From Pseudomonadota bacterium (GTDB lineage Bacteria; Pseudomonadota; Alphaproteobacteria; Micavibrionales; CSBR16-224), in NCBI GenBank assembly GCA_013285465.1, contig CP053449.1, positions 1,239,540 to 1,303,539 on the forward strand: 64,000 nt of DNA, given 5' to 3'. Shown here in pieces: positions 27,347-37,024 of the stretch. The notes under the pieces were generated by a model. That model was not told the DNA's origin and searched no databases. It worked only from the letters and a program-made list of their open reading frames with translations. The position numbers and the translations under genes are program-made. Position 1 is the first letter of the stretch. Every line of letters starts with the position of its first letter.

Positions 27347-28129
27347 ATGATCGTTCAATGCCCTGAATGTCATACAAAATACCGTCTGTCGGCCTATTTG
27401 CTGGGCCGCAAAGGGCGTGATGTGCGTTGCAGCAGCTGCCGTCATGTCTGGTTTCGTGCGGCGACAAAAGCCGAGCTTGATGCCGAGGCGGAGGAGGCCG
27501 TTCTGGTTTTCGAGGAAGCTGACCGTCACCTGACGGTGCAGGAACTGGAAGAAGAGATTGCCAGCCACCATGAGGATGAGCCGGAAGGGGCGGAAACTGA
27601 TGAGGCCCCGCCGGAAGAGACGGAAGGCGCGAATGACAATGCCATGGAATGGCGCTTTATCGCCGCATCTTTTGCCGCATTTCTGTTTTTGACCCTGCTG
27701 ATCGGCCTTGTCTTTCCCGAACGGGTTATCCAGCATTTTCCGCAGACATTCCCTGTGTACCGGGCCATAGGCTTTGTCGGTTTTCCGCTGGCATTGCAGG
27801 CAAAGGAAGCATCTTACCGGGAGGGGCCGGGGGGGCGGAACATGCTGTTCGTCGCGCTGGAAATGACGAATACGGCAGATGAGGAACAGATGGAGCCGCC
27901 CTTGGCTGTGACTCTGCTGGATCAGGACAGGCGCGTATTAAAAATATGGGAGGTCCCCGCGCGCGGACAGGCTGTTGCGCCCGAGAGCGCAAAGACGGAA
28001 CTGAAATTTTCGCTGGCTGATGCACCGCCTGGCGGTAAAACCGTGGTGATCCGTCGCGATTTACATCATTTATACGGCATCCTTGATAAAAGCCGACCGG
28101 AAGAAAAGGCGGATAATCATGGCCACTGA
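27347..28129 (+). CDS. Zinc-ribbon (MJ0042-type) single-pass membrane protein
   Basis: The N-terminal zinc ribbon has Cys5, Cys8, Cys28 and Cys31 (CPECHTKYRL, RCSSCRHVWF). An acidic linker (about 40-100) and one membrane helix (about 105-123, AASFAAFLFLTLLIGLVFP) follow. The extracytoplasmic C-terminal part resembles DUF3426 (VALEMTNTADEEQ, PLAVTLLDQDRRVL). The function of the family is unknown. It overlaps the receiver gene by 11 nt, so the two are probably translated together. AAAGGA lies upstream of ATG 27347. Confidence 0.82.
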   Translation: MIVQCPECHTKYRLSAYLLGRKGRDVRCSSCRHVWFRAATKAELDAEAEEAVLVFEEADRHLTVQELEEEIASHHEDEPEGAETDEAPPEETEGANDNAMEWRFIAASFAAFLFLTLLIGLVFPERVIQHFPQTFPVYRAIGFVGFPLALQAKEASYREGPGGRNMLFVALEMTNTADEEQMEPPLAVTLLDQDRRVLKIWEVPARGQAVAPESAKTELKFSLADAPPGGKTVVIRRDLHHLYGILDKSRPEEKADNHGH

Positions 28130-28517
28130 CGGTAAAGATGCGCGCATACTGGTGGTGGATGATGAGCCTTCGGTGCGGGAATTTGTCGAGCGCGCCTTGC
28201 GCCATTACGGCTATGACGTGACGTCAGCCGCCGATGGCAATGCCGCCATCGCCGCCTTGTCGGACGGCACGGTTTTTGACATGCTGCTGACCGATATTGT
28301 CATGCCCGATCTGGACGGTGTGGCGCTTGCGTTGAAGGTCGCCAATGACTGGCCGGACACCAAAATCGTGATGATGAGCGGCTATACCCAACAAAGGCAG
28401 CGCGCCCATAATCTGGAAGAGCTGGTCGAGGCCATTATCAGCAAACCGTTCAGTATCGAGGATTTATGCGAGCAGATTGATGATGTCCTCAGCGGAAAAA
28501 GCAAAAATCCCGCCTGA
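28119..28517 (+). CDS. CpdR-like single-domain response regulator
   Basis: The 132-residue receiver has no output domain. It has the full active site: Asp14/Asp15 (LVVDDEPS), phosphoacceptor Asp59 (LLTDIVMPDLDG) and Lys109 (IISKPFSIEDL). The MMSGYTQQRQRAHNLEELV segment resembles the CpdR-like receivers found beside zinc-ribbon genes in Rhodospirillales. It may receive phosphate from the CckA relay, which is an inference. Its start overlaps the upstream gene by 11 nt. Compare the degenerate paralogue at 10013. Confidence 0.82.
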   Translation: MATDGKDARILVVDDEPSVREFVERALRHYGYDVTSAADGNAAIAALSDGTVFDMLLTDIVMPDLDGVALALKVANDWPDTKIVMMSGYTQQRQRAHNLEELVEAIISKPFSIEDLCEQIDDVLSGKSKNPA

Positions 28518-28581
28518 CAAAGCCGAAAAAATGTGATATTCCTGCCTGACCTTATAAGGAAAACAGGCAAGCAGCAAAGAA

Positions 28582-29361
28582 GTGACGCCCGAAATCATGC
28601 AGCAGCAGGACAGTCAAAATCCGCAAACACATGCCGTTCCCCGCCATGTCGCCTTTATCATGGATGGTAACGGACGCTGGGCTAAAGCCCGCGGCCTGCC
28701 GCGCGTGGAAGGTCACCGCCGCGGTTCCAATGCTGCGCGCGATACGGTGAAGGCGGCGCATAAGCGCGGCATCCGCTATGTGACCTTTTTTGCCTTTTCG
28801 GCGGAAAACTGGTCCCGCCCCGCGGCGGAAGTCAAAGAACTGATGAATATGATGCGCCATTATCTGAAACATGATGTGGAAGAGCTGCAAAAATACAATG
28901 CCCGCCTGCATGTGATCGGTGACCGCACCCGTTTGCCGCAGGATATCGTGGCGGAAATCGAAAAATGGGAAGAAACCACCAAAGACAATAACGAGATTGA
29001 TGTCATCATGGCACTTAGCTATGGCGGGCGGCAAGAGCTGATCCGTGCCGTTCATAATATTGCCCAAGCTGCGCAGCAAGGCGAAATATCTCTTGAAGAA
29101 ATAGATGAGGAATTGATATCCAAACATCTGATGACAAAAGATATTCCTGATCCTGATCTTCTTATTCGTACCAGCGGTGAGCAGCGTATCAGTAACTTCC
29201 TGCTGTGGCAGATTGCCTATACGGAATTCTATTTCACCGAAACGGCCTGGCCGGATTTTGCGGAAAAGGAGCTGGATAAAGCCCTTGAATCCTATGCCGG
29301 ACGCGACCGCCGCTATGGCGGGTTGCCTGATGCAGAGCCGCGTCAGGCTTCAGGGGGCTGA
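28582..29361 (+). CDS. uppS: Isoprenyl transferase (undecaprenyl diphosphate synthase)
   Basis: UppS makes the undecaprenyl diphosphate carrier for peptidoglycan. The 259-residue protein has HVAFIMDGNGRWAK with the Mg-binding Asp, GHRRGSNAARD, TFFAFSAENWSRP, MALSYGGRQEL, and PDPDLLIRTSGEQRISNFLL with the C-terminal substrate motif. The start could be GTG 28582 or ATG 28597; neither has a clean ribosome binding site. It heads the uppS-cdsA-dxr-rseP run. The usual upstream frr and pyrH are absent. Confidence 0.95.
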   Translation: MTPEIMQQQDSQNPQTHAVPRHVAFIMDGNGRWAKARGLPRVEGHRRGSNAARDTVKAAHKRGIRYVTFFAFSAENWSRPAAEVKELMNMMRHYLKHDVEELQKYNARLHVIGDRTRLPQDIVAEIEKWEETTKDNNEIDVIMALSYGGRQELIRAVHNIAQAAQQGEISLEEIDEELISKHLMTKDIPDPDLLIRTSGEQRISNFLLWQIAYTEFYFTETAWPDFAEKELDKALESYAGRDRRYGGLPDAEPRQASGG

Positions 29362-29368
29362 TTTATCC

Positions 29369-30037
29369 ATGAGCAGCCTTGCAAAACGCGTCATTTCAGC
29401 ATGTGTCATGCTTCCCCTCGTTCTTGCCGCGATGTGGTATGGCGGTTGGGGATTTCTGATTTTTATCTTTGTGCTGACTGTGGCCGCTGTTTTTGAATGG
29501 GGGCGGATGGCACTGTCGGGAGATAAAAAAGCAAAGGATTTTGTTATTTTATCAGCGGGTTATCTGTACATTCTTTTTGCAGCCAGTGCGATGATTTTCC
29601 TGCGCCTGAAGAATGAAAACGGTTTTGCGCTGACTTTGCTGGTCTTTGGCATGATCTGGGCAACGGATATTTGCGCCTATTTCTCCGGAAAAACCATCGG
29701 CGGGCCGAAAATGGCACCGAAAATCAGCCCCAATAAAACATGGGCGGGGATGATCGGCGGTATGCTCGGTTCTGCCGGCGTGGCGGCACTGTTTACGCTG
29801 GATGCCTACAGACCCGCGGCTTTGGATGATTGGAGCCTGTTATGCATGTTAATTCTGGGCGCCTGTTTTGCCGTGATCGGGCAGGCGGGTGATTTACTGG
29901 TATCCGCGATGAAACGCAAATACGGCGTAAAGGATACCGGGCATTTGATTCCCGGACATGGCGGTGTGCTTGACAGGATTGACGCGCTGCTGCTGGCCGC
30001 ACCTGTATTTTCGGCCATTTTGATCTTTGGGGGGTAA
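29369..30037 (+). CDS. cdsA: Phosphatidate cytidylyltransferase
   Basis: CdsA makes CDP-diacylglycerol in the inner membrane. The start is ATG 29369 (MSSLAKRVISACVML) behind a GGGGG site. The protein is 222 aa with several hydrophobic helices and the family signature MKRKYGVKDTGHLIPGHGGV followed by LDRID. KISPNKTWAGMIGG is also typical. It is shorter than Escherichia coli CdsA, but all signature regions are present. It lies 7 bp after uppS and 2 bp before dxr. Confidence 0.93.
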   Translation: MSSLAKRVISACVMLPLVLAAMWYGGWGFLIFIFVLTVAAVFEWGRMALSGDKKAKDFVILSAGYLYILFAASAMIFLRLKNENGFALTLLVFGMIWATDICAYFSGKTIGGPKMAPKISPNKTWAGMIGGMLGSAGVAALFTLDAYRPAALDDWSLLCMLILGACFAVIGQAGDLLVSAMKRKYGVKDTGHLIPGHGGVLDRIDALLLAAPVFSAILIFGG

Positions 30038-30039
30038 CC

Positions 30040-31263
30040 ATGCCGCAGCTACAGCAAAACAGGCGACCGGCAGCGCAACCCGTACCGGCACACAGAAAAA
30101 TAACGGTTCTTGGTGCCACGGGCTCGGTCGGTACAAATACACTTGACCTACTGGCTTCCGATAAAGAGAGTTTCAGCATCTGCGCATTGACGGGCGGGGG
30201 CAATGCCGCGCTTTTGGCTGCGCAGGCGCGGCAATTCCGTCCGGATTTTGTCGCTCTGGCAGATGCCGGCGGATACGAAACATTGAAAGATGCGCTGGCA
30301 GGAACAGGTATTGCCTGCGGTGCAGGCGAAAATGCCGTGATGGAAGCCGCCGCGATGGCAGCGGATGTGACGGTTGCGGCGATTTCAGGATTTGCAGGGC
30401 TGAAACCGGCACTGGCGGCAATAGAGCAGGGCAATATTCTGGCACTGGCAAATAAAGAGTCCCTCGTTTGTGCGGGGGCCTATATGACCGTTGCGGCGCA
30501 AAAAGCCGGCTGCGATATTCTGCCGGTGGATAGCGAGCATAATGCGATTTTCCAGGTTCTGGACAGCAAGACTCCCGAAAGCGTCAAAAGGCTGATTTTA
30601 ACGGCCTCCGGCGGGCCTTTCTTGCATAAGAGCCGCGCGGAAATTACAGATGTTACCCCCGCCGAAGCTGTGGCGCATCCGAACTGGTCAATGGGGGCGA
30701 AAATCTCCGTTGATAGCGCAACGATGATGAATAAAGCGCTGGAAGTCATTGAAGCGCATTATCTTTTTAATGTTCCGCAAGAAAAAATAGATGTGCTGAT
30801 GCATCCGCAATCCATCGTCCATTCCATGGTTGAATATATTGACGGCTCTATTCTGGCGCAGCTGGGAGCCTCGGATATGCGTACGCCGATTGCCTATGCG
30901 CTGGCATGGCCGGAACGCATGACAACGACAGGGGAGAGCCTTGATTTGACAAAACCGCAAAATTTGGAATTTTTACCGCCCGATGTTGCGCGTTTCCCCG
31001 CATTGGCTCTGGTGCGGGAGGTTTTGCAGGCCGGCGGCGCAATGCCGACAGTGTTTAACAGTGCAAATGAAGTGGCCGTTGCCGCATTTTTGGATGGCGC
31101 AATCGGCTTTACCGCGATAGAGTCTCTTGTCTCCGCAGCTGTTGAAAATGCTGCAGGCCGGATTCCAAGCCCGGAAAATCTGGATGATATTTTCGCTGTA
31201 GACCAAGAAATCCGTGCCTTTACGCGTGAGCGGATTGCGCAGATGCCCAAAACACGGTTATAA
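30040..31263 (+). CDS. dxr: 1-deoxy-D-xylulose 5-phosphate reductoisomerase
   Basis: Dxr performs the second step of the MEP isoprenoid pathway with NADPH. The 407-residue protein has the NADPH motif ITVLGATGSVGTNTLDLLA, ALANKESLVCAGAYM, PVDSEHNAIFQ, LTASGGPF, HPNWSMGAKISVDSATMMNK and LMHPQSIVHSMVEY. GGGGGG of the cdsA end serves as its ribosome binding site before ATG 30040. Paired with uppS it supplies and uses isoprenoid precursors. Confidence 0.97.
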   Translation: MPQLQQNRRPAAQPVPAHRKITVLGATGSVGTNTLDLLASDKESFSICALTGGGNAALLAAQARQFRPDFVALADAGGYETLKDALAGTGIACGAGENAVMEAAAMAADVTVAAISGFAGLKPALAAIEQGNILALANKESLVCAGAYMTVAAQKAGCDILPVDSEHNAIFQVLDSKTPESVKRLILTASGGPFLHKSRAEITDVTPAEAVAHPNWSMGAKISVDSATMMNKALEVIEAHYLFNVPQEKIDVLMHPQSIVHSMVEYIDGSILAQLGASDMRTPIAYALAWPERMTTTGESLDLTKPQNLEFLPPDVARFPALALVREVLQAGGAMPTVFNSANEVAVAAFLDGAIGFTAIESLVSAAVENAAGRIPSPENLDDIFAVDQEIRAFTRERIAQMPKTRL

Positions 31264-31307
31264 TAAAAGTATAAAGATACAACAGAAGAACAAGGATAAG
31301 AATCGCT

Positions 31308-32522
31308 ATGGATATGCTGACAAACCTGCTGGAAACGCCTTACGCGTTTTTAAGAGATTACGGGGGACCGTTCGTTCTGGTCATTAGTATTCTTGTCTTT
31401 GTGCATGAATGGGGCCATTACATCATCGCCCGCTGGTGCGGTGTAAGGATCGAAAAATTTTCCATCGGCTTCGGACCGGAGATTTTCGGCTGGACCGACC
31501 GTCATGGTACGCGCTGGAAGTTCAGCTGGATTCCGCTTGGCGGCTATGTCCAGATGTTCGGCGATTCAGACCCTGCCAGCAGCCACCATGATGACGAAGT
31601 CTATGATGAAAACGGCAAAACCCGCAAAATGACCAAAGCGGAGAAGAAGGTCGCTTTCTATACGCAGGATCTCTGGAAACGCGCGGCGATTGTGTTCGCA
31701 GGCCCTGCGATTAACTATATTTTCGCGATTATTCTGCTGACCGGATTGTTTATGTTTCATGGCCAGCCTTACACGCCGCCGATTGCCGCAACACTGGTTG
31801 AGGGCGCACCGGCCGAGATCGCGGGCGTGCAGCCGGATGACAAGATCATCGCCTTGAATGGCGAGAAAATGCAGCGTTTTGAGGATCTGGTACGCGTGAC
31901 ATCCGTCAATCTTGATACGCCGATGGATGTGACATTGCTGCGCTCCAACGGTGACGGTACATGGAATGAAGACTCGCCGGTGACGCTGAAAATAACGCCG
32001 ACCGTCTATGAAGTGGAAGATAATTTCGGCTTCCGTCACGAAATCGGGCGCATCGGTATTTTCAGCCCGACCGGGCAAAGCGGCCTTGAAAAGCACAATG
32101 TCTTTACGGCTTTTGGCGCATCGGTTTATGAAAGCTGGCGCTTGACCGCGCTGACGCTGAAAGGCGTGTGGCAAATGATCTCAGGCACAAGGAATGCCGA
32201 AGAGCTTGGCGGTATTTTGCGCATGGGTGCTTATGCGGGTGAATTCGCGCAGGCGGGAATTGTCTCATTCATTACCTTTGCCGCATTGCTGTCGATTAAT
32301 CTGGGCTTGATCAATCTGTTCCCGATCCCGCTTTTGGATGGCGGCCACCTTGTTTTTTATGCCTTCGAGGCTGTGAAAGGCAAACCGCTTTCCGCCAAAG
32401 TGCAGGAATATGCGCTGAGAACGGGGCTGGTGATGGTGCTGGGGATTATGCTTTTCGCCACATGGAATGATTTATCGCAGCTCAAGTTCTTTGAATATAT
32501 CGGAAGTTTTCTTTCTTCTTGA
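31308..32522 (+). CDS. rseP: Site-2 protease RseP
   Basis: RseP is an intramembrane zinc protease that cleaves anti-sigma factors and signal peptide remnants. The 404-residue protein has the zinc site HEWGH (33-37), a single PDZ domain around LVEGAPAEIAGVQPDDKII, and the LDG motif in FPIPLLDGGHLVFYAFE. Four membrane segments are expected. AAGGA precedes ATG 31308. The usual next gene bamA is replaced by an OmpA-type lipoprotein. Confidence 0.94.
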   Translation: MDMLTNLLETPYAFLRDYGGPFVLVISILVFVHEWGHYIIARWCGVRIEKFSIGFGPEIFGWTDRHGTRWKFSWIPLGGYVQMFGDSDPASSHHDDEVYDENGKTRKMTKAEKKVAFYTQDLWKRAAIVFAGPAINYIFAIILLTGLFMFHGQPYTPPIAATLVEGAPAEIAGVQPDDKIIALNGEKMQRFEDLVRVTSVNLDTPMDVTLLRSNGDGTWNEDSPVTLKITPTVYEVEDNFGFRHEIGRIGIFSPTGQSGLEKHNVFTAFGASVYESWRLTALTLKGVWQMISGTRNAEELGGILRMGAYAGEFAQAGIVSFITFAALLSINLGLINLFPIPLLDGGHLVFYAFEAVKGKPLSAKVQEYALRTGLVMVLGIMLFATWNDLSQLKFFEYIGSFLSS

Positions 32523-32583
32523 CAATTCAAAGCGATAATGCTCTTTTTTAAGAAACGCCCTTATATGGCGAAGGGGGAGGAGC

Positions 32584-33453
32584 ATGCATATTGTGTCAGG
32601 ATTATCATCCGTAAAAACTGCCGTTATCACTGTTTTGGCTGTGTTTATCATAGCCGGATGTGCCGCGCAGGGGACACGTTATCTGAGTGTTGAGAAGATG
32701 ACGCCGCCGGAAAATACTTATCAGCGCACATTATTTCAGCAATATCTGGATTTGGCACGTGAGCAGGCCGCACGCGCCGATTATGCGGATTCCGATGCCT
32801 TTGCCCGCCGCGCCGCCGCTGTTGTGGACGGTATGACCGTGCTGCCGGAAGAGATTTCCGCCCGTCAACTGCCGGAAAAAAGCGTCAAAGTACTGACATC
32901 CGCCCGCAAACGGCTGATGCGTGCCTTCGGCCATCCCGATGGCCGTGTGCGTGTGCCTTATGCCTTGGCGACGGCACAGACGCAGTTTGACTGCTGGATG
33001 GAATTGCAGGAAGAAGGTTACACGCCCGACGAGATTGCCGTCTGCCGCAATCACTTCTTTGCCGCGCTCAGCAGCGTAGAGTGCGATCTGTTTCCTTCTT
33101 TTGGCCGCAGAGAATGGGTGATTTATTTCGGCGATAAAAAGGACAATCTGGATGATGCCGCTTTCACAACTATCGCCGTTATTCAGCAATTGGCACAAAT
33201 TTACGAAGACACGACATTCATCATCAACGCCCATGCAGACGATATGGCCGGAAACTATGACAGCAATCAGCAGCTATCGCAGCGACGCGCCGATACGGTG
33301 ATTAATACGCTGGTTGACGGCGGTCTGCATGAAAACCGTATCGTAACCGTCAAAAGCTGGGGGAAAGGGCGTCCTGCAATCATGACCGAAGACGGTACTG
33401 CACGTCCGGAAAATGACCGCGTGACCGTGCTGATGGCCGATCCGATGGAATAA
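32584..33453 (+). CDS. OmpA-family outer-membrane lipoprotein
   Basis: The 289-residue precursor has a lipoprotein signal peptide with Cys26 in the lipobox (IIAGCAAQG). A helical region (about 30-190) of unknown role is followed by a C-terminal OmpA-like peptidoglycan-binding domain: FIINAHADDMAGNYDSNQQL, SQRRADTVINTLVDGGL, VKSWGKGRP and ENDRVTVLM. It probably anchors the outer membrane to the wall. GGAGG is just upstream of ATG 32584. A terminator follows. Confidence 0.85.
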   Translation: MHIVSGLSSVKTAVITVLAVFIIAGCAAQGTRYLSVEKMTPPENTYQRTLFQQYLDLAREQAARADYADSDAFARRAAAVVDGMTVLPEEISARQLPEKSVKVLTSARKRLMRAFGHPDGRVRVPYALATAQTQFDCWMELQEEGYTPDEIAVCRNHFFAALSSVECDLFPSFGRREWVIYFGDKKDNLDDAAFTTIAVIQQLAQIYEDTTFIINAHADDMAGNYDSNQQLSQRRADTVINTLVDGGLHENRIVTVKSWGKGRPAIMTEDGTARPENDRVTVLMADPME

Positions 33454-33501
33454 TTTTCCATCAAACCGTTTTTTGCCCTTATTTTTATCAAAAACATGTA
33501 A

Positions 33502-33527
33502 AAAACCGCGGAAATCCGCGGTTTTCT
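33502..33527 (+). terminator. Rho-independent terminator after the OmpA lipoprotein
   Basis: AAAACCGCGGAAATCCGCGGTTTTC has a strong GC stem closed by an A/T flank, about 50 bp after the stop. It ends the uppS to lipoprotein transcription unit. Confidence 0.88.
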
Positions 33528-33598
33528 TCACAGAATCTTTATCTTCGGGTGCTATACTGGAAAGATAAGTACCATTTCCAGAAGAAGGGCGCTCCAAC

Positions 33599-34054
33599 AT
33601 GCCGCATTTGCGCAAATTCCGCAATTGTTTCTGTGCTTTGCTGTTGCTTGCAATGGCATCGGTCAGTACGGTTGCGCGCGCAGAGGGAATGAAGGCTGCC
33701 AAAATCAATGATACGGCGTGGACGACGGAAGATGACAGCATTTCCGTTGTGTTTAAGCCCTGCCGTGAAAATGCGGAAATGCTGTGCGGTTATCTGAAAA
33801 CGGCCTCACCGGAAGCGGTCAAGCGCTTTGGTCTTTCAGCGCCGCCGGAAAAGCTGGGCGGGTTGTGCATTATTGAAGGATTGCGCCCGGAAAGCGGCAG
33901 CCGGTTCAGCGGCGGACGTTTCGTCAATACGCAGGATGACAATGTGCGGGCGGCGCGTGTTTCTCTGCAACATGCCCCCGGGGCGAGCTTGAAGGTCGTC
34001 GCGGCGCGCTGGATCTTCTCGCGCACACTGCTCTTTAAACCCAATCCCTATTAA
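33599..34054 (+). CDS. DUF2147-like secreted protein
   Basis: The 151-residue precursor has a signal peptide (to about residue 28, SVSTVARAEG). The mature part shows the DUF2147 pattern: AWTTEDDSISVVFKPC, LCGYLKTAS, CIIEGLRPESGSRFSGGRFV and a C-terminal LQHAPGASLKVVAARWIFSR. The family is probably beta-barrel-like or lipocalin-like but has no known function. The match is weaker than for clear members. It converges with eno, 12 bp between stops. Confidence 0.6.
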   Translation: MPHLRKFRNCFCALLLLAMASVSTVARAEGMKAAKINDTAWTTEDDSISVVFKPCRENAEMLCGYLKTASPEAVKRFGLSAPPEKLGGLCIIEGLRPESGSRFSGGRFVNTQDDNVRAARVSLQHAPGASLKVVAARWIFSRTLLFKPNPY

Positions 34055-34066
34055 AAGCTTTTACGC

Positions 34067-35347
<1,281 letters not shown>

Positions 35348-35455
35348 TTAAAATAGCTGAAACCATCTGTTAGCAACATATCTCCGGAAGGGGGCAGGAA
35401 ACAAGTCTATTTTTAGGGCTCGGCGGAAAAAAACAAAAAAGACTTAAGCATTTGT

Positions 35456-35485
35456 TTGCACTTTTAATGTTAATCTGGCTAAATA
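35456..35485 (+). promoter_or_regulatory. Possible sigma-70-type promoter
   Basis: TTGCAC at 35456, an 18-base spacer and TAAATA at 35480 lie 40 bp upstream of the secreted protein gene at 35525. The match is partial. Confidence 0.4.
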
Positions 35486-35524
35486 GAACTGTGGAGTGAA
35501 TATACGCGTAGGAGCAATGATCAC

Positions 35525-36238
35525 ATGTTCAAGTCAAGTTTTTCCCGTTTTTTCAGCATGATCGGCATAGGCACTTGCCTGCTGGCAGCTGCCCCGACAG
35601 CCGCAAAAGCGGATGTTTACGTCTATACCGACCCCGATTACAAATACATGTTCTCGGTTCCCGATAGCTGGGCAATGACAACGCCGCGTACGCCGCATAC
35701 GCGTGTGCGCTTTACAGGCCCCGTGCCGGATGATCTTGCTTATTGTGAAATTGCCGCCCAGCGGGACGGGCGTTTCCAGATTTATCCGAAACGCCATATG
35801 GGAACGGCTGTGAACGAGAATTTTGACGCGGCTTTCTGGACGGACGAGGTCCGCCGCCGTTTTGACAATCCGCATATTCTTCATGTCCGCTATCCGGCGG
35901 GAATCGATAAAGCCGATTCCTCGATGGCGCAACTCGCTTATGACTGGCCGGTTACGGAAAGAACGCCCTCTGCCGCAGGCAATGGCGATGAAGAGACAAT
36001 CCGTATGCGCGGCATTATCCTGACAGGCGTTTACGGCGATACCCGCTATACGATGACATGCGGCGCACGTCTTGAAAAATACCACCGCTGGAGCAAGCTG
36101 TTCGGCAGTATCGTGTCCTCCGTTACATTGGATGACCGTTACAATATGTTCCCGACAGGTTATTACCGCGACTTCCTGAGTGATAAATACAAGAAAATCA
36201 TTCCGCATCCGGGCCTCGGAACTTCCGTCCGGCGCTAA
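35525..36238 (+). CDS. Uncharacterised secreted protein
   Basis: The 237-residue precursor has a signal peptide (to about residue 30, LLAAAPTAAKADV). The mature part begins YVYTDPDYKYMFSVPDSWAM, a pattern reminiscent of PsbP/DUF1795-like folds, but I do not assign a family. Two Cys (AYCEIAAQ, TMTCGARL) could form a disulphide. A GTAGGAG site precedes ATG 35525. It ends 10 bp before the NDUFAF6-like gene on the same strand. Confidence 0.75.
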   Translation: MFKSSFSRFFSMIGIGTCLLAAAPTAAKADVYVYTDPDYKYMFSVPDSWAMTTPRTPHTRVRFTGPVPDDLAYCEIAAQRDGRFQIYPKRHMGTAVNENFDAAFWTDEVRRRFDNPHILHVRYPAGIDKADSSMAQLAYDWPVTERTPSAAGNGDEETIRMRGIILTGVYGDTRYTMTCGARLEKYHRWSKLFGSIVSSVTLDDRYNMFPTGYYRDFLSDKYKKIIPHPGLGTSVRR

Positions 36239-36248
36239 CGGAAAAAAG

Positions 36249-37019
36249 ATGTTCAAATTTTCTTATTGTGCAGATTTACTGCGCCGGAGCGATCCGGCGC
36301 AGTTTTCTCTGTGTTTGTTTACGCCCTTTCCCGGACGGGAAGGGCTGTTTAACCTTTATGCACTGCTGCATGAAATCCGGCGCATTCCGCATCAGGCAAC
36401 AGATCCCGCTGCTGCACAAATCCGTTTGAAATGGTGGCATGACCGGATTGATGATCTTTACAACGAGACTGTTCCGGCAGGGCATCCTGTGCTGGAGGCT
36501 TTTCTCCTGACCAAGCCGCGGCAGGGAAAAGAGGCTTTGCAAAATTATATCATGGCCGTGCAGGAGATGCTTTTTACGGAAGATGCTCCAGCGCTGTTTC
36601 AAACGGCGGAAGAGTTGAAACGCCTGTCCGACAGGCTCGCCTGTTACATTCTCGATATTCCCGTTGACGAGCGTGCTGATCCGGCGGTCTTTGCGGCGGC
36701 AGATCTGTTGCTGGGGGTGACGCGCCGCCTTGCCGAACAGAAAGAACCTGAGCTGCCGCCGGAATTCTGGCAGGATAAAGATGCGGTCAGAAAAAAAATA
36801 CAGGACGTAAAGCAATCCGCGGGCACCGCCCGCAATGCACAGAAAAAAATATCCCGCAGCAAAAAAGGGCGCGCGGTTTATTTGTCACAAGCGCTTGCCA
36901 TGCAGCAATTGCAGCAAATCGAAAAAACGGGATATGATTTGCGGGATAACCGTTTGACGGCTTTGCCGCCTTTTAGCACATTACGCTTGCTGCTGCGGGT
37001 CGGATTAGGGCAATTTTAG
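36249..37019 (+). CDS. Squalene/phytoene synthase-family protein (NDUFAF6-like)
   Basis: The 256-residue protein belongs to the squalene/phytoene synthase superfamily. It matches the NDUFAF6-type branch linked to complex I assembly: YALLHEIRRIPHQATDPAAA then QIRLKWWHDRIDDLYN. The paired Asp-rich motifs of true synthases are not evident, so it is probably not a terpenoid enzyme. The start ATG 36249 lies 10 bp after the secreted-protein stop; the frame is open further upstream but overlaps that gene. Its stop is 5 bp from the converging amiC stop. Confidence 0.75.
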   Translation: MFKFSYCADLLRRSDPAQFSLCLFTPFPGREGLFNLYALLHEIRRIPHQATDPAAAQIRLKWWHDRIDDLYNETVPAGHPVLEAFLLTKPRQGKEALQNYIMAVQEMLFTEDAPALFQTAEELKRLSDRLACYILDIPVDERADPAVFAAADLLLGVTRRLAEQKEPELPPEFWQDKDAVRKKIQDVKQSAGTARNAQKKISRSKKGRAVYLSQALAMQQLQQIEKTGYDLRDNRLTALPPFSTLRLLLRVGLGQF

Positions 37020-37024
37020 CCGGA

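Noticed and set aside
27252-27467. Open-frame extension of dnaB upstream to 27467
   Set aside because: The residues are not DnaB-like and overlap the divergent zinc-ribbon gene.
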